In this document: positions 7,026 to 15,118 of the stretch, one piece after another
Layout of the letters: the number at the start of each line of letters is the position of its first letter
Position numbering within the stretch: the first letter of the stretch is position 1
IMG/VR virus record: IMGVR_UViG_3300025426_000064
Coordinates: 1 to 39,092 of that record
Source of the DNA: a virus
Length of the DNA stretch: 39,092 nucleotides
Reading direction: 5' to 3' (one strand)
Notes under the pieces: generated by a model
What the model was told of the DNA's origin: nothing
Database searches by the model: none
What the model saw: only the letters and a program-made list of their open reading frames with translations
Made by a program: the position numbers and the translations under genes

Positions 7026-8218
7026 TAGAGTTCTGCCGAAAATCCTAAATAACCTGCTCCAGAAGTAGAAGCAAGAACAGCGTAAGCATAACCAACTGTA
7101 AATCCTGAGCCAGTAAGAAGTGCTGCATAAGCAACAGGAGAAGGATTGTTTAATGCTGCAGTTACATTTTGTTGAGTTAAAGAACCAGATACTTGTCCGT
7201 AAATTGAGACATTAGAAGAATCTAAAGAAGTTGGAGCAATTCTCATGGGAACAGGAAAACTTCCAAAACAACCAATAGCACCTGAAGTTAAACCAAGTCC
7301 ATTAGAAGCAATAGGTTGATTTGCAGCAGAAGTTGTAAATCGCTGGTAGTACCTCTGACACAGAGCCAACTCACCACCGATAGAACCACCAGCTCGGCTG
7401 AATGGTGTTGCCTGTGGAGCGATTTCTAGTTGCACGCCAGTGATTTGAAACCAGTCGTTTCCTCCGGCTGTTCCTGTTGGTACTTCAATAAAATTAATTC
7501 CAAGTTGAGTATACGTCGATGCAACGCTGGCTGTTAAAAATGAATTAGTTTGTACCGTAAATCTTTGCCATGATGTTGAAAGATTGACTGTGTTTCCAAA
7601 TAATGCTGTTGCACCAGTAAATCCCGAAATAACATTTTGGTCTGTTCCTGTCCCAGCAATTAATTGAACAGTAAGTTGATTGCTTGTTCCTGAATAATTT
7701 GCGCCACATTTAGCCCAAAAAGAAAGATTTACAATTTGACCTGCCATAGGCAAAGTATTAAGAGTTTCTATTGATTGAGTTGCGTAAATAGCAGAAGTTG
7801 ATGTTTGACCGGAGTTTCTTTGAACTTGCAAAGCATACTTAAATCCAGTTAAACCAGAAGCAACTTGTGTTTCAGCAACGGCGTTTCCTGATGCGTAGCA
7901 ATACCATCTATCGGCTGTGTATCCACCACCTGTTGCAAAAGTTGTACCTCTCTGCCAGATGTCCATGCCACCGTTGATAACAAAGTTCTTTCCAGCAATG
8001 TTCTCGTTAACCGAGACACCTGACAACTGCCACGTTCCAGGCGTACCGGCAACTGTGCAGACGTACATAGCGCCAGACTGGTCAACGATAAAGTCGCCCA
8101 CCGCAAACGTGCCTGACGTAGGTGCGCCCGAAGTTGTAGCACCTGCGTGACGTGATGCAGCCGTAGCCCCAGGGAGTCCGGTAGCGCCGATTGCTTCTTG
8201 TGATATGGATTGTGCCAT
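7025..8218 (-). CDS. Tail fibre with jelly-roll carbohydrate-binding-like domain
   Basis: 397 residues; the ATG at 8218 follows AAAGGAT. The N-terminal ~65 residues contain a short Gly-rich stretch and a small domain (GDFIVDQSGAMYVCTVAG) seen as an adaptor in fibres. About residues 75-270 look like a jelly-roll, carbohydrate-binding-module-like domain. It starts with KNFVINGGMDIWQRGTTF, includes YTADRWYCY, and ends with DWFQITGVQLEI. Near residue 278 comes GGELALCQRYYQRF, a linker common in phage fibres, followed by a C-terminal beta domain of about 100 residues. It probably binds host surface glycans. A terminator-like hairpin (8254-8274) lies upstream and a 46-residue gene is coupled downstream. 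Confidence 0.78.
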   Translation of the reverse strand: MAQSISQEAIGATGLPGATAASRHAGATTSGAPTSGTFAVGDFIVDQSGAMYVCTVAGTPGTWQLSGVSVNENIAGKNFVINGGMDIWQRGTTFATGGGYTADRWYCYASGNAVAETQVASGLTGFKYALQVQRNSGQTSTSAIYATQSIETLNTLPMAGQIVNLSFWAKCGANYSGTSNQLTVQLIAGTGTDQNVISGFTGATALFGNTVNLSTSWQRFTVQTNSFLTASVASTYTQLGINFIEVPTGTAGGNDWFQITGVQLEIAPQATPFSRAGGSIGGELALCQRYYQRFTTSAANQPIASNGLGLTSGAIGCFGSFPVPMRIAPTSLDSSNVSIYGQVSGSLTQQNVTAALNNPSPVAYAALLTGSGFTVGYAYAVLASTSGAGYLGFSAEL

Positions 8219-8253
8219 AAATTATCCTTTAATAGTTTTTTGATAGCACAAAA

Positions 8254-8274
8254 TCCCCCATTGTGTATGGGGGA
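8254..8274 (-). terminator. Hairpin terminator after the 94-residue gene
   Basis: Perfect 8-base stem TCCCCCAT / ATGGGGGA with a 5-base loop. On the minus strand it is followed within two bases by TTTT. It lies between the stop at 8304 and the fibre start at 8218. A second, smaller C-rich hairpin element lies just before it. It fits an intrinsic terminator separating the short gene from the fibre. Confidence 0.65.
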
Positions 8275-8303
8275 CTGCGCTTGAATCCCTTTCGGGGGAA
8301 GTG

Positions 8304-8588
8304 TTAGTTAGATTCTGGTGCTGGTGGTGTGACAAAGTTGTCAACTACCCACTTGTCAGCAAATGCTTGAGCGGTCTTTTGGTCTGCCCAGTCACTACCA
8401 TCAAGGTCGTGAGGTTGGTGCCAGAAAGGCTCGTTAGTTGGGTATGGTGCAGTTACGTTCCATGCGTTGATAGCAAAAGGTGCAGTTGTGTCCACGGCGT
8501 ATGAAAGAGTCCATCCTTCGTGTGTTGTTACTGTCTTTGCCCCGGCTGGGATAACTGTTGGGTACTGCGGTGTTGTCTGGTCTGACAT
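8304..8588 (-). CDS. 94-residue protein of unknown function in the fibre module
   Basis: 94 residues; the ATG at 8588 follows AAGGAG at about 6 bases and sits under the best promoter candidate of the window (8615-8643). The protein is rich in Trp, Pro and Thr, with THEGWTLSYAVD, EPFWHQPHDLDGSDW and an Ala/Asp helix (QKTAQAFADKWVVDNF). No membrane segment and no family recognised. Its own promoter and the downstream terminator would make it a nearly single-gene transcript. That suggests a product needed in a different amount from the fibres, such as a fibre chaperone or surface protein. This is inference from position only. Confidence 0.7.
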   Translation of the reverse strand: MSDQTTPQYPTVIPAGAKTVTTHEGWTLSYAVDTTAPFAINAWNVTAPYPTNEPFWHQPHDLDGSDWADQKTAQAFADKWVVDNFVTPPAPESN

Positions 8589-8614
8589 ATGTTTCTCCTT
8601 AAAGGTTAATATTG

Positions 8615-8643
8615 ATTATACTATGTAAATGCGGTTTTGTCTA
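8615..8643 (-). promoter_or_regulatory. Strong sigma70-type promoter candidate
   Basis: On the minus strand TAGACA (8638-8643; 5 of 6 to TTGACA), a 17-base spacer, and TATAAT (8615-8620; 6 of 6). The start site would fall about 20 bases before the ATG at 8588, with AAGGAG between. This is the closest match to the vegetative consensus in the window. The -35 box lies inside the first of two TTTGTCTAG direct repeats. Confidence 0.65.
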
Positions 8644-8655
8644 GTATTTGTCTAG
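8636..8655. repeat. Two 9-base direct repeats at the -35 region
   Basis: TTTGTCTAG occurs at 8636-8644 and again at 8647-8655, 11 bases apart (about one helical turn). One copy covers the -35 box of the promoter at 8615-8643, and the other runs into the stop codon of the propeller fibre ending at 8652. The spacing is what a dimeric regulator or a repeated activator site would show; it could also be chance in an AT-rich gap. Confidence 0.4.
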
Positions 8656-9863
8656 TTAATTGTTGTTGGGCCTGCGTAGATACCGAAGTTTACAGGAAGT
8701 GCACCTGTTGTATATGAATACGAAGCAGCATTTGTAGAACCTCCATTTTGAACAGTTGCAAAAGTTCCATTACCATAAGCAATGCTTGACCAAGAATCAG
8801 AACTTGGCATGGTTGATGCAGTCCATGTTATTCCGTTTATTGACCTTGCTGCTGCTGTCGTACTTACTGCAACTGCAACAAAATAACCATTACCATAAGC
8901 AATGCTTTGCCAGGCTTGAGTGCTTGGCATTGAACCAGGAGTTGACCAAGATGTTCCGTTTGTTGAATACGTAAAGCCATAAGAATTATTGCCAACCATA
9001 ACAAATATATTATTCCCAAAAGCAGAATTAGACCATAATGCAGAATTGGGAATATTGGATAATGTCCAAGACGTTCCGTTAGTAGAATACGCAGCATCTC
9101 CAGAATTATTGTAAGACCCACAAACAAAATATCCTGTTGAACCTATGAGACCGTATGAAAGGCCTATCCAAGAATCTGCACTTGGCATAGTAGATGCAGT
9201 CCATGATGTACCATTTGTGCTGTACGCACCTGCGGTTGAAGCATTACCTTGTATGGCAACATAATAACCGTTACCGTAAGCAACGCCATTCCAAGAACGA
9301 TTACTTGGCATTGTTGAAGCAGTCCAAGTGGTTCCGTTTGTTGAGTATGCGGTTTTTGTAGAAGGCCCAGTTGCAACTGCAACAAAATAACCATTACCAT
9401 AAGCAATGCTTTGCCAATAAGCAGAACTAGGCATAGTTGATGCTGACCAAGAAGTTCCGTTTGTTGAATACGCACCGGCGGTTGTGCTTTGAGCAACTGC
9501 AACAAAATAACCATTACCATAAGCAATGCTTGACCAATAATCAGAACTTGGCATTGACCTTGCTGTAAAAGCAGAGGGAATTCCTGTGAAGGGCGTAGCC
9601 ACCGTAACGCTTGTGCTTGCCCCAAACGCTTTAGAGGCAACAACGGTGTTAGCCGGTACCGAGTATGCAGTTCCACCGACTGTAATTGTGGCTGGGTTGT
9701 CCGTAGCCGTAAGGTACGCAATACCACCGTTGCCGTTAACTGTTGTGGTGTAGGTTCCAACTGTAGTTAGTTCACCGTCAAGAAGAACGGAAGAAGCATT
9801 AACTGGAAGTATCGTACTGGTTGAAGAGCCGGTTGAAGGTGCTGGATATTGAGTGCTTGTCAT
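8652..9863 (-). CDS. Seven-repeat propeller tail fibre (copy 4)
   Basis: 403 residues. An N-terminal module of about 90 residues carries PVNASSVLLDGELTT and ATITVGGTAYSVPANT. Seven repeats follow of the type W..IAYGNGYFVAV....AYSTNGTSWTASTMPSS. Counting W-x2-(I/V/L)-x-(Y/F)-G cores gives seven, one of them (near SALWSNSAFGNN) diverged. The YSTNGTSW element resembles the Asp-box of BNR/sialidase-like beta-propellers with the Asp replaced. The C-terminus ends ALPVNFGIYAGPTTIN. A seven-bladed propeller is the simplest reading, and propellers of this kind bind sugars or proteins. The gene follows the preceding copy by 7 bases. The N-terminal module is nearly the same as in copy 3 (9871-11145), marking a recent duplication or exchange. 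Confidence 0.8.
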   Translation of the reverse strand: MTSTQYPAPSTGSSTSTILPVNASSVLLDGELTTVGTYTTTVNGNGGIAYLTATDNPATITVGGTAYSVPANTVVASKAFGASTSVTVATPFTGIPSAFTARSMPSSDYWSSIAYGNGYFVAVAQSTTAGAYSTNGTSWSASTMPSSAYWQSIAYGNGYFVAVATGPSTKTAYSTNGTTWTASTMPSNRSWNGVAYGNGYYVAIQGNASTAGAYSTNGTSWTASTMPSADSWIGLSYGLIGSTGYFVCGSYNNSGDAAYSTNGTSWTLSNIPNSALWSNSAFGNNIFVMVGNNSYGFTYSTNGTSWSTPGSMPSTQAWQSIAYGNGYFVAVAVSTTAAARSINGITWTASTMPSSDSWSSIAYGNGTFATVQNGGSTNAASYSYTTGALPVNFGIYAGPTTIN

Positions 9864-9870
9864 ATATTCC

Positions 9871-11145
9871 TTAGTTAACCGTTGTTGGGCCTGCGTAGAT
9901 ACCGAAGTTTACAGGCAAAACGTAATTTGCTGATTGTTGAAAATATGCTGCTGAGGTGCTTGGGTCTGCGGCTACTGCCATAAATTTTCCCGTAGAACCG
10001 TAACAGATTGCCCTCCAAATACCACTTGGGAAAGTTGAGGCAGTCCAAGTTGAACCGTTGGTTGAATACGCACCGGCAGTTGTTGCAGCATTATTATTGG
10101 TGCTAATGGCCACAAAGTAACCACCTCCGTAAACAACGCTATTAAAATACTGGGAAGGCATTGTAGAAGCCGACCATTGAGCACTTGTTGGGTCTATGGC
10201 GGTAAGGTATCTTGCTGACGTGCTTGCTGCATTGTTTACAGCAACCCAAATACCGTTACCGTATGCAACACCGGTCCATTGTAATTGTTGGTTAAATGCT
10301 AAATATGAAGTATCTGACCATGTAGCACCGGGTGTTATTACATCAATATATTGTTGAGTTGTATTGGTTTGTACAATAACCGTACCATTGGTTGCCAGTG
10401 CACCACCGTTCATAGCATATGTGGTGTTTCTTGTGGCCCAATTAATGCCGTCTGTACTATATGCCACTTGAGTAGAACCACCGGCTTCTCCTGCAACAAA
10501 TCCGGAAAAGGAGGGTGTTGAAACGTAAATTATTCTTTGCCAAAATTGATTACTTGGCATTGTTCCGGCAGTCCAAGTTATTCCGTTTGCACTATATGCG
10601 CTAGCGTTTCCGTAAGAACTAGAGTTGCCTTGAACCGCTACAAAAACATTGTTTCCGTAAGCAACTCCATACCAAGTGGAACTACTTGGCATTGTCATAG
10701 CGGTCCATGAGGTTCCGTCAGTGGAATATGCACCGGCGGTTGTGCCAGTATTAGAACTGCTACAACCTACAGCAACGTAGGTTCCGTTACCAAAAGTAAC
10801 GCTTCTCCAATATAAACTTGAAGAAAGTGTTGAACTTGTAAAAGTTGTTGGTGCACCTGAATATGACGCTACGTTTGCAGCAACGGTAACGCTTGTACTT
10901 GCGCCAAAAGCTTTAGAAGCAACAACAGTGTTAGCCGGTACTGAGTATGCAGTTCCACCGACTGTAATTGTGGCTGGATTTACGCTGGCAACAAGATAAG
11001 CCGGACTACCGTTGCCGTTGACTGTTGTGGTGTAGGTTCCAGCACTCGTAAGGCTTCCGTCAAGTATTACGCTAGAAGCGTTAACCGGCAGAACGGTGCT
11101 GGTTGATGACCCTGAACTTGGTACTGGGAATGTTGACTGACCCAT
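9871..11145 (-). CDS. Seven-repeat propeller tail fibre (copy 3)
   Basis: 424 residues. The N-terminal module is PVNASSVILDGSLTS followed by NPATITVGGTAYSVPANT, as in copy 4. The repeats are the most diverged of the four. SLYWRSVTFGNG, STWYGVAYGNN, FWQRIIYVST, a degenerate GGALATNG, LQWTGVAYGNG, FNSVVYGGG and IWRAICYGSTG make seven. Asp-box-like elements YSTDGTSW and YSTDGINW keep the Asp here, which supports the BNR-like propeller reading. It ends VLPVNFGIYAGPTTVN. It was probably made by duplication within the array and then altered in the blade loops. It lies 2 bases after copy 2. Confidence 0.8.
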   Translation of the reverse strand: MGQSTFPVPSSGSSTSTVLPVNASSVILDGSLTSAGTYTTTVNGNGSPAYLVASVNPATITVGGTAYSVPANTVVASKAFGASTSVTVAANVASYSGAPTTFTSSTLSSSLYWRSVTFGNGTYVAVGCSSSNTGTTAGAYSTDGTSWTAMTMPSSSTWYGVAYGNNVFVAVQGNSSSYGNASAYSANGITWTAGTMPSNQFWQRIIYVSTPSFSGFVAGEAGGSTQVAYSTDGINWATRNTTYAMNGGALATNGTVIVQTNTTQQYIDVITPGATWSDTSYLAFNQQLQWTGVAYGNGIWVAVNNAASTSARYLTAIDPTSAQWSASTMPSQYFNSVVYGGGYFVAISTNNNAATTAGAYSTNGSTWTASTFPSGIWRAICYGSTGKFMAVAADPSTSAAYFQQSANYVLPVNFGIYAGPTTVN

Positions 11146-11147
11146 AA

Positions 11148-12332
11148 TTACGCCCTAACCGTTGCGCCGTTGTAGATACCGTAGGCGACTGGGAGTGATG
11201 GAAATGCGTAGTAAGCACTTGCGGATGTGGTTTGAGAAACTGCAACAAAGTAACCGTTTCCGTATGTAACACTAGACCAGTTAGAACTACTTGGCATTGT
11301 TAAAGCAGTCCAAGTTGTTGCGTTCGTACTGTATGCACCGGCGGTTGTGCCATTTGCAACAGCAACAAAGTAGCCATTACCGTAGGTGACGCCAGTCCAG
11401 TTAGAAGAACTAGGCATAGTGCTGGCAGTCCAAGTTGTGCCGTTTGTTGAGTATGCACCGGCGGTTGTAGTTCCGTAAGCAACTGCAACAAAGTAACCGT
11501 TTCCATAACCAACGCCAATCCAATAAGAGGCACTAGGCATTGTAGAAGCAGTCCATGAAGTTCCGTTTGTTGAATATGCACCGACTGTTGTACTGTCTGC
11601 AACTGCAACAAAGTAACCGTTACCGTAAGTAACCGCTTCCCAACTATTACTATTTGGCAGTGTACGAGCAGTCCAGTTAATTCCGTCGGTTGAAGATGCA
11701 CTGACGGTTGAGCTGTTAGCTACTGCAACGTAGTAACCGTTGCCATAAGTAACGCCGTACCAACCAGAAGAAGCCGACATTGTGGAAGCAGTCCACGTTG
11801 TACCGTTAGTACTGTATGCTCCGGAAGAGGTCGAAATTGCAACCGCAACAAACTTTCCATTACCGTAAGTGACGCTGTACCAGTTAGAAGAACTAGGCAT
11901 GGTACTGGCAGTCCACGTTGTACCGTTTGTTGAATATGCGCCTGCGGTTGTTGCTGACCGTTGAACAGCAACAAAATAACCGTTACCATAAATAACACTA
12001 TTCCAGTAAGAATTACTAGGCATCGTAGAAGCAGAAAAAGTTGAGGGTGCTGCAGTAGGTCCATTTACAGTAACGCTCTGACTACCTGTATACGCAGACG
12101 TACCAACCGTAGAACCGGCAGTAACGGTGTAAGGAGTACCAGCAATAGTTATAGTTGTTGGCCCTGCTCCGTTGGCATAGAGAAGCCAGGGTGCGCCAGT
12201 GCCAGTCACGCTCGTTGTGATTGATGATGCCGTGACCAACTGTCCATCTAGCAGAACGCTAGAGGCTGAGGCTGGTGGTTGCGAACTGTAACTTGCCCCC
12301 GCTGAAGGAACTGGATAAACGCTATTTCCCAT
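11148..12332 (-). CDS. Seven-repeat propeller tail fibre (copy 2)
   Basis: 394 residues, the most regular copy. The N-terminal module (ASSVLLDGQLVTAS, then TTITIAGTPYTVTAGS) is shared with copy 1. The seven cores are YWNSVIYGNG, NWYSVTYGNG, GWYGVTYGNG, SWEAVTYGNG, YWIGVGYGNG, NWTGVTYGNG and NWSSVTYGNG, spaced about 40 residues apart and separated by YSTNGTTWTASTMPS elements. The protein ends with SLPVAYGIYNGATVRA. The near-identity of repeats at both protein and DNA level makes slippage or recombination between blades likely. Role: a probable receptor-binding or surface-decorating fibre. Confidence 0.82.
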   Translation of the reverse strand: MGNSVYPVPSAGASYSSQPPASASSVLLDGQLVTASSITTSVTGTGAPWLLYANGAGPTTITIAGTPYTVTAGSTVGTSAYTGSQSVTVNGPTAAPSTFSASTMPSNSYWNSVIYGNGYFVAVQRSATTAGAYSTNGTTWTASTMPSSSNWYSVTYGNGKFVAVAISTSSGAYSTNGTTWTASTMSASSGWYGVTYGNGYYVAVANSSTVSASSTDGINWTARTLPNSNSWEAVTYGNGYFVAVADSTTVGAYSTNGTSWTASTMPSASYWIGVGYGNGYFVAVAYGTTTAGAYSTNGTTWTASTMPSSSNWTGVTYGNGYFVAVANGTTAGAYSTNATTWTALTMPSSSNWSSVTYGNGYFVAVSQTTSASAYYAFPSLPVAYGIYNGATVRA

Positions 12333-12341
12333 ATATATTCC

Positions 12342-13604
12342 TTAGTGAGTGGCTGTTGGGCCGTTGTAGATACCGTAGGCGACTGGGGTGAGTGCTGTAA
12401 AAGCGTAGTATGCGCCATTAGTGGAATTAGTTGTACCTCCTAAAACAGAAAATACACCATTACCATACGCTCCGCATTTCCAGTTATCGGAACTTGGCAT
12501 TGTTGAGGCAGTCCACGTTGTGCCGTTGGTTGAATAGGCGCCAGTGCTTGTATTTGCAACCGCAGTTACAAAATAACCATTTCCGTATGTAACAAAATAG
12601 TACGGACTGGTATAGGGCATTGTTCCTGATGACCAAGACGTGCCGTTGGTAGAGTAATAATAAGTAGCGGTAAGTCCATCAGCTTGTGTAGCAACAAACG
12701 TTCCGTTGCCGTAAGCAGAACCAGTAAATTGTTTTCCTGACCCAGTTGCACCAGAACCAGCAGTCCAGGTTGTCCCGTTGGTTGAATAGGCAGTAGGGTT
12801 CCCAGCATTATCATCGCCAAGTGCAACAAAAATACCGTTTCCATAAGTACAGGTGTACCATTTTCCACTTGGTAAAGTTGCAGCAGTCCAAGATGTTCCG
12901 TTAGTTGAATAAGAGGCTGACGTAGTAGCGCCACCACCAGAACTTCTTGGTACTGCAACAAAATAAGTAGTTCCACCAATAGACCCTGATGTAACACCGT
13001 TCCATGCCCTAGATGCTGAAAGTGATGCAGAAGTCCATGTTGTTCCGTTTGCTGAATAATTAGCAATAGTTGCATTAGTGTCATTAGCACCACCAGAAAC
13101 CGCAACAAATAAACCATTGCCATAGGTAACGCCCGACCAATAGGCTGAGCTTGCCATAGTCATTGTTGACCAAGTTGTGCCGTTGGTAGAATAAATACCA
13201 GCATTTGTTGTTGAACTCCAACCTCTTAATCCAACAAATGTTCCGTTACCAAATGCCATAGCGTAATAAGGTAATGAAGCTGAATTAGGAACTGTCATAG
13301 CAGAAAAAGTAGATGGCGTTCCTGTGTAACTCGCCCCTACAGTAACGCTTTGGCTACCGGTGTACGCAGATGTACCTACGGTAGAGCCAGCAGTAACGGT
13401 GTAGGGAGTACCAGCAATGGTGATAGTTGTAGTTCCTGCTCCGTTGGCATAAAGAAGCCAGGACGCGCCGGTACCCGTGACGGTAGTTGAATAAGAACTT
13501 GAGTTTACTAGGGAGCCGTCAAGTAAGACACTGGAAGCATTCGCCGGTGGCTGAGAACTGTAACTTGCCCCCGCAGAGGGTGTGGGGAAAGTAGACTGGC
13601 CCAT
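12342..13604 (-). CDS. Seven-repeat propeller tail fibre (copy 1)
   Basis: 420 residues. The N-terminal module is very close to copy 2 (ASSVLLDGSLVNSS, TTITIAGTPYTVTAGS). Seven repeat cores are visible: PYYAMAFGNG, YWSGVTYGNG, AWNGVTSGSIGG, KWYTCTYGNG, QFTGSAYGNG, YYFVTYGNG and NWKCGAYGNG. They alternate with YSTNGTTW-type elements. The C-terminus (TPVAYGIYNGPTATH) matches copy 2. It is the first of the four in transcription order, two bases after the 100-residue gene, and would share the promoter candidate at 13942-13969. Confidence 0.81.
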   Translation of the reverse strand: MGQSTFPTPSAGASYSSQPPANASSVLLDGSLVNSSSYSTTVTGTGASWLLYANGAGTTTITIAGTPYTVTAGSTVGTSAYTGSQSVTVGASYTGTPSTFSAMTVPNSASLPYYAMAFGNGTFVGLRGWSSTTNAGIYSTNGTTWSTMTMASSAYWSGVTYGNGLFVAVSGGANDTNATIANYSANGTTWTSASLSASRAWNGVTSGSIGGTTYFVAVPRSSGGGATTSASYSTNGTSWTAATLPSGKWYTCTYGNGIFVALGDDNAGNPTAYSTNGTTWTAGSGATGSGKQFTGSAYGNGTFVATQADGLTATYYYSTNGTSWSSGTMPYTSPYYFVTYGNGYFVTAVANTSTGAYSTNGTTWTASTMPSSDNWKCGAYGNGVFSVLGGTTNSTNGAYYAFTALTPVAYGIYNGPTATH

Positions 13605-13606
13605 AA

Positions 13607-13909
13607 TTAAACTAGTTGAACGCCTGAGATGCTGAAGTTAATTGTTGTTGCTGAAGCAAATCCAGCAAGAATCTGTGTAGTTGGCAATACTTCGTTAATG
13701 TTGAAGACTGCTACAGAGTTCGCTGCAATAGCGGCGGCGGGGATAATAACTGTACCATTAAGAGAAATGGTAAATGTACCCGCTGTGCCTGCCGTGTTGG
13801 CGGCAATAATTTCAGTAACGATTGTGGTCGTTGATGCTGGTCCTGTGTAAAGGGTTGTTGAGGAAGTGGCTGCTGCCCCTCGGTATAATACTGCTGGTGT
13901 TGTTGCCAT
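13607..13909 (-). CDS. Small beta-rich tail/fibre protein
   Basis: 100 residues; the ATG at 13909 follows AGGAG at about 9 bases. The protein is rich in Ala, Thr, Ile and Val with almost no charged residues. The segment TLYTGPASTTTIVTEIIAAN followed by TFTISLNGT is a pattern seen in small phage tail-fibre or decoration proteins with an immunoglobulin- or jelly-roll-like sheet. It is the first gene of the fibre module, under the promoter candidate at 13942-13969, and precedes four propeller fibres. It may form the attachment point or cap for them. Function not established from sequence. Confidence 0.68.
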   Translation of the reverse strand: MATTPAVLYRGAAATSSTTLYTGPASTTTIVTEIIAANTAGTAGTFTISLNGTVIIPAAAIAANSVAVFNINEVLPTTQILAGFASATTINFSISGVQLV

Positions 13910-13941
13910 TTTGTTGTGCTCCTGTTGTGAGAGTTATTGTT

Positions 13942-13969
13942 ATTCTACTATAAAAGTTATTAAAATCTA
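13942..13969 (-). promoter_or_regulatory. Candidate promoter for the propeller-fibre module
   Basis: On the minus strand TAGAAT (13942-13947; 5 of 6 to TATAAT) lies 16 bases after TAGATT (13964-13969), a weak -35. The sequence ACTAGA at the -35 is shared with the promoter candidate at 8615-8643 and nearly with that at 1139-1166. The gap 13910-13981 is one of the few intergenic gaps of this size, and it separates the baseplate genes from the fibre array. Confidence 0.42.
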
Positions 13970-13981
13970 GTGTTTAAGGTA

Positions 13982-15118
13982 CTAATAAGCACCCATGATG
14001 CGTAGGGTTAGTATGTCTGAACCGTACAATGAACCAGAACCGTTGGTGTAGGTAAGTTGCGCGGAGTTGTAATCACCAGTTGCGGGTGTTACGGCTCCAG
14101 TTCGGCCATTAAATGAGGCTACTGTTCCCGTGCTTACTGGTGCTACCGTACCCGATACAACAATGTAAAGGTCGTATGCCATGGCGGTTGCGCCGGAAGA
14201 AGCGTACGAAAGTGCGTACTGAATAGCGGTTCCACCCTTAGCGTATACTGGAATGATTCCATTTATAAAACCATTGGTGGTTGAGTTTTGAGAAGTAGAT
14301 TCACCAACGCTGACTACAGTATTGCCATCAGGGTCGGTAGAAGTAACGGTAAACGGACCAATTGTTGAGGAAGTTGTCGCCGCGGTGGTTACTTTTGCGT
14401 AGTAAGCAATCTGATAAAGACCGTCGTTAACCGGTGTAAATAAAGTTGTTACTGACTTTGCAGCGCTTTGTGCAGTAAGATTTACTGTTGCGTTTGCCGA
14501 AGATGAAACCGCTTGCCATGTTGGCGTTCCGGAAGCGTTGGTAAGAACGTATCCGTTAATAATTCCGGAAGTTGTTGGAACCGATGATACAGAAGACCAC
14601 GCAGGTGTTCCGCTAACAATTGTTAAAACCTGTCCGTTGGTTGCGCTTTCCGAAGATGGAAGATAACTTGGCGTTACCCACTTAATACCGGTTGAACTTG
14701 AAGTAAGAACCTGTCCGTTTGTTGTTGTTGCCGGGATAATGTCAACCCAGGCCGTTCCACTCCAGTATTTAAAATTTCCATTTGCGGTTGATGTGTCGTA
14801 CCAAAGAAGCCCAGAAAACGTTGGCAAAGGAGCCATTGGGCCAACCATAAACATTTGCTCGGTAACGTTATACCAATTGTTTCCGTCATACCAGTTAAAA
14901 CCATATTGAGAATTACCATTGGCATCTACCGCAGTTGTGCTTGTGCACCACCAAATTTGCCCTTTAATAGGAGATGCCGGTTGTGATGCTGCTTGAACAA
15001 AAAGCGCCACGTTTGAGTCAATGAACTGAGCAATTGATTGAATGTCACTTGCAACAGCAGCATTGTCGCTGTTTACAGGATATGAAACACCTGCTCTTGT
15101 TGTTAAACCGCTAGACAT
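13982..15118 (-). CDS. Tail fibre protein following the baseplate genes
   Basis: 378 residues; the ATG overlaps the stop of the P2 I-like gene (TAATG). The N-terminal half carries two short repeated fibre elements, KGQIWWCTSTT...FNWYDGNNWYN and GLLWYDTSTANGNFKYWSGTAW. Three NGQVLT/NGYVLT repeats follow, a pattern of trimeric fibre shafts. Near the C-terminus FNGRTGAVTPATGDY is a motif widespread in phage fibre tips. Its position directly after the baseplate wedge and I-like genes is where the primary tail fibre usually lies, so this protein probably anchors to the baseplate. Confidence 0.78.
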   Translation of the reverse strand: MSSGLTTRAGVSYPVNSDNAAVASDIQSIAQFIDSNVALFVQAASQPASPIKGQIWWCTSTTAVDANGNSQYGFNWYDGNNWYNVTEQMFMVGPMAPLPTFSGLLWYDTSTANGNFKYWSGTAWVDIIPATTTNGQVLTSSSTGIKWVTPSYLPSSESATNGQVLTIVSGTPAWSSVSSVPTTSGIINGYVLTNASGTPTWQAVSSSANATVNLTAQSAAKSVTTLFTPVNDGLYQIAYYAKVTTAATTSSTIGPFTVTSTDPDGNTVVSVGESTSQNSTTNGFINGIIPVYAKGGTAIQYALSYASSGATAMAYDLYIVVSGTVAPVSTGTVASFNGRTGAVTPATGDYNSAQLTYTNGSGSLYGSDILTLRIMGAY

